Part shown: positions 5,533-5,593 of the stretch, piece by piece
How positions within the stretch are numbered: the stretch's first letter is position 1
How the letters are laid out: each line of letters begins with the position of its first letter
Assembly: GCA_902772755.1 (NCBI GenBank)
Contig: CACYCD010000321.1
Span: 1-5,593 of the forward strand
Length of the DNA: 5,593 nucleotides
Direction of reading: 5' to 3'
Source: an uncultured Ruminococcus sp.
GTDB taxonomy: Bacteria; Bacillota; Clostridia; Oscillospirales; Acutalibacteraceae
Notes under the pieces: generated by a model
Told to the model about the DNA's origin: nothing
What the model saw: only the letters and a program-made list of their open reading frames with translations
Databases searched by the model: none
Made by a program: the position numbers and the translations under genes

Positions 5533-5593
5533 GTTGAAAAATGGGTATAGTTTCCCCTTACCCCAAGACCGGTTGTTTTTTTAAGCTTTACGC
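5533..5593 (+). other. Start of an unidentified transcript; no gene assigned
   Basis: This stretch follows the promoter. It contains a possible 5-bp hairpin (GGGTA 5543-5547 with TACCC 5559-5563) and a run of seven T at 5576-5582. An ATG at 5541 opens a frame to the window edge, but it has no ribosome binding site and lies at the predicted RNA start. A 5' leader, a small RNA or a leaderless gene are all possible. I cannot choose among them. Confidence 0.25.

Overview
The window looks like a chromosome segment from a gut-type clostridial Firmicute, most likely Ruminococcus or a close relative in the Oscillospiraceae. This is judged from the style of the RecN, RecJ and Rel proteins, strong AGGAGG-type ribosome binding sites, moderate GC and the gene order. 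No rRNA or other phylogenetic marker is present, so the genus is an inference.

Positions 1-4584 form one compact plus-strand operon segment: the 3' end of recN (double-strand break repair SMC-like ATPase), then recJ (single-strand-specific 5'-3' exonuclease) after 9 bases, then rel (bifunctional (p)ppGpp synthetase/hydrolase) with no gap. The rel ribosome binding site lies inside the end of recJ. Two DNA repair genes are thus co-transcribed, and probably translationally coupled, with the stringent-response enzyme. The apt gene that sits between recJ and rel in Bacillus and many clostridia is absent.

Positions 4585-5456 are the unusual part. Directly after rel, and opposing it, are three head-to-tail copies of a unit of about 288 bp (starting at 4593, 4881 and 5169). 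Each holds a perfect hairpin with the same loop, an intact 58-codon minus-strand ORF with a good Shine-Dalgarno site, and a leader with a small hairpin followed by T5. The three proteins are 79-86% identical. All indels between units fall outside the ORFs, and amino acid changes cluster at residues 12-20, which indicates three maintained coding genes. The peptides resemble the C-terminal tail (charged helix plus HTH-like motif) of Rpn/PD-(D/E)XK transposase-family proteins, without the nuclease domain. The hairpin of the first unit doubles as the rel terminator and as the best terminator of the minus-strand array.

Positions 5457-5593 hold a long imperfect hairpin followed by a T-rich run, then a plus-strand promoter with a perfect extended -10 element that fires out of the window. 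No gene can be assigned after it.
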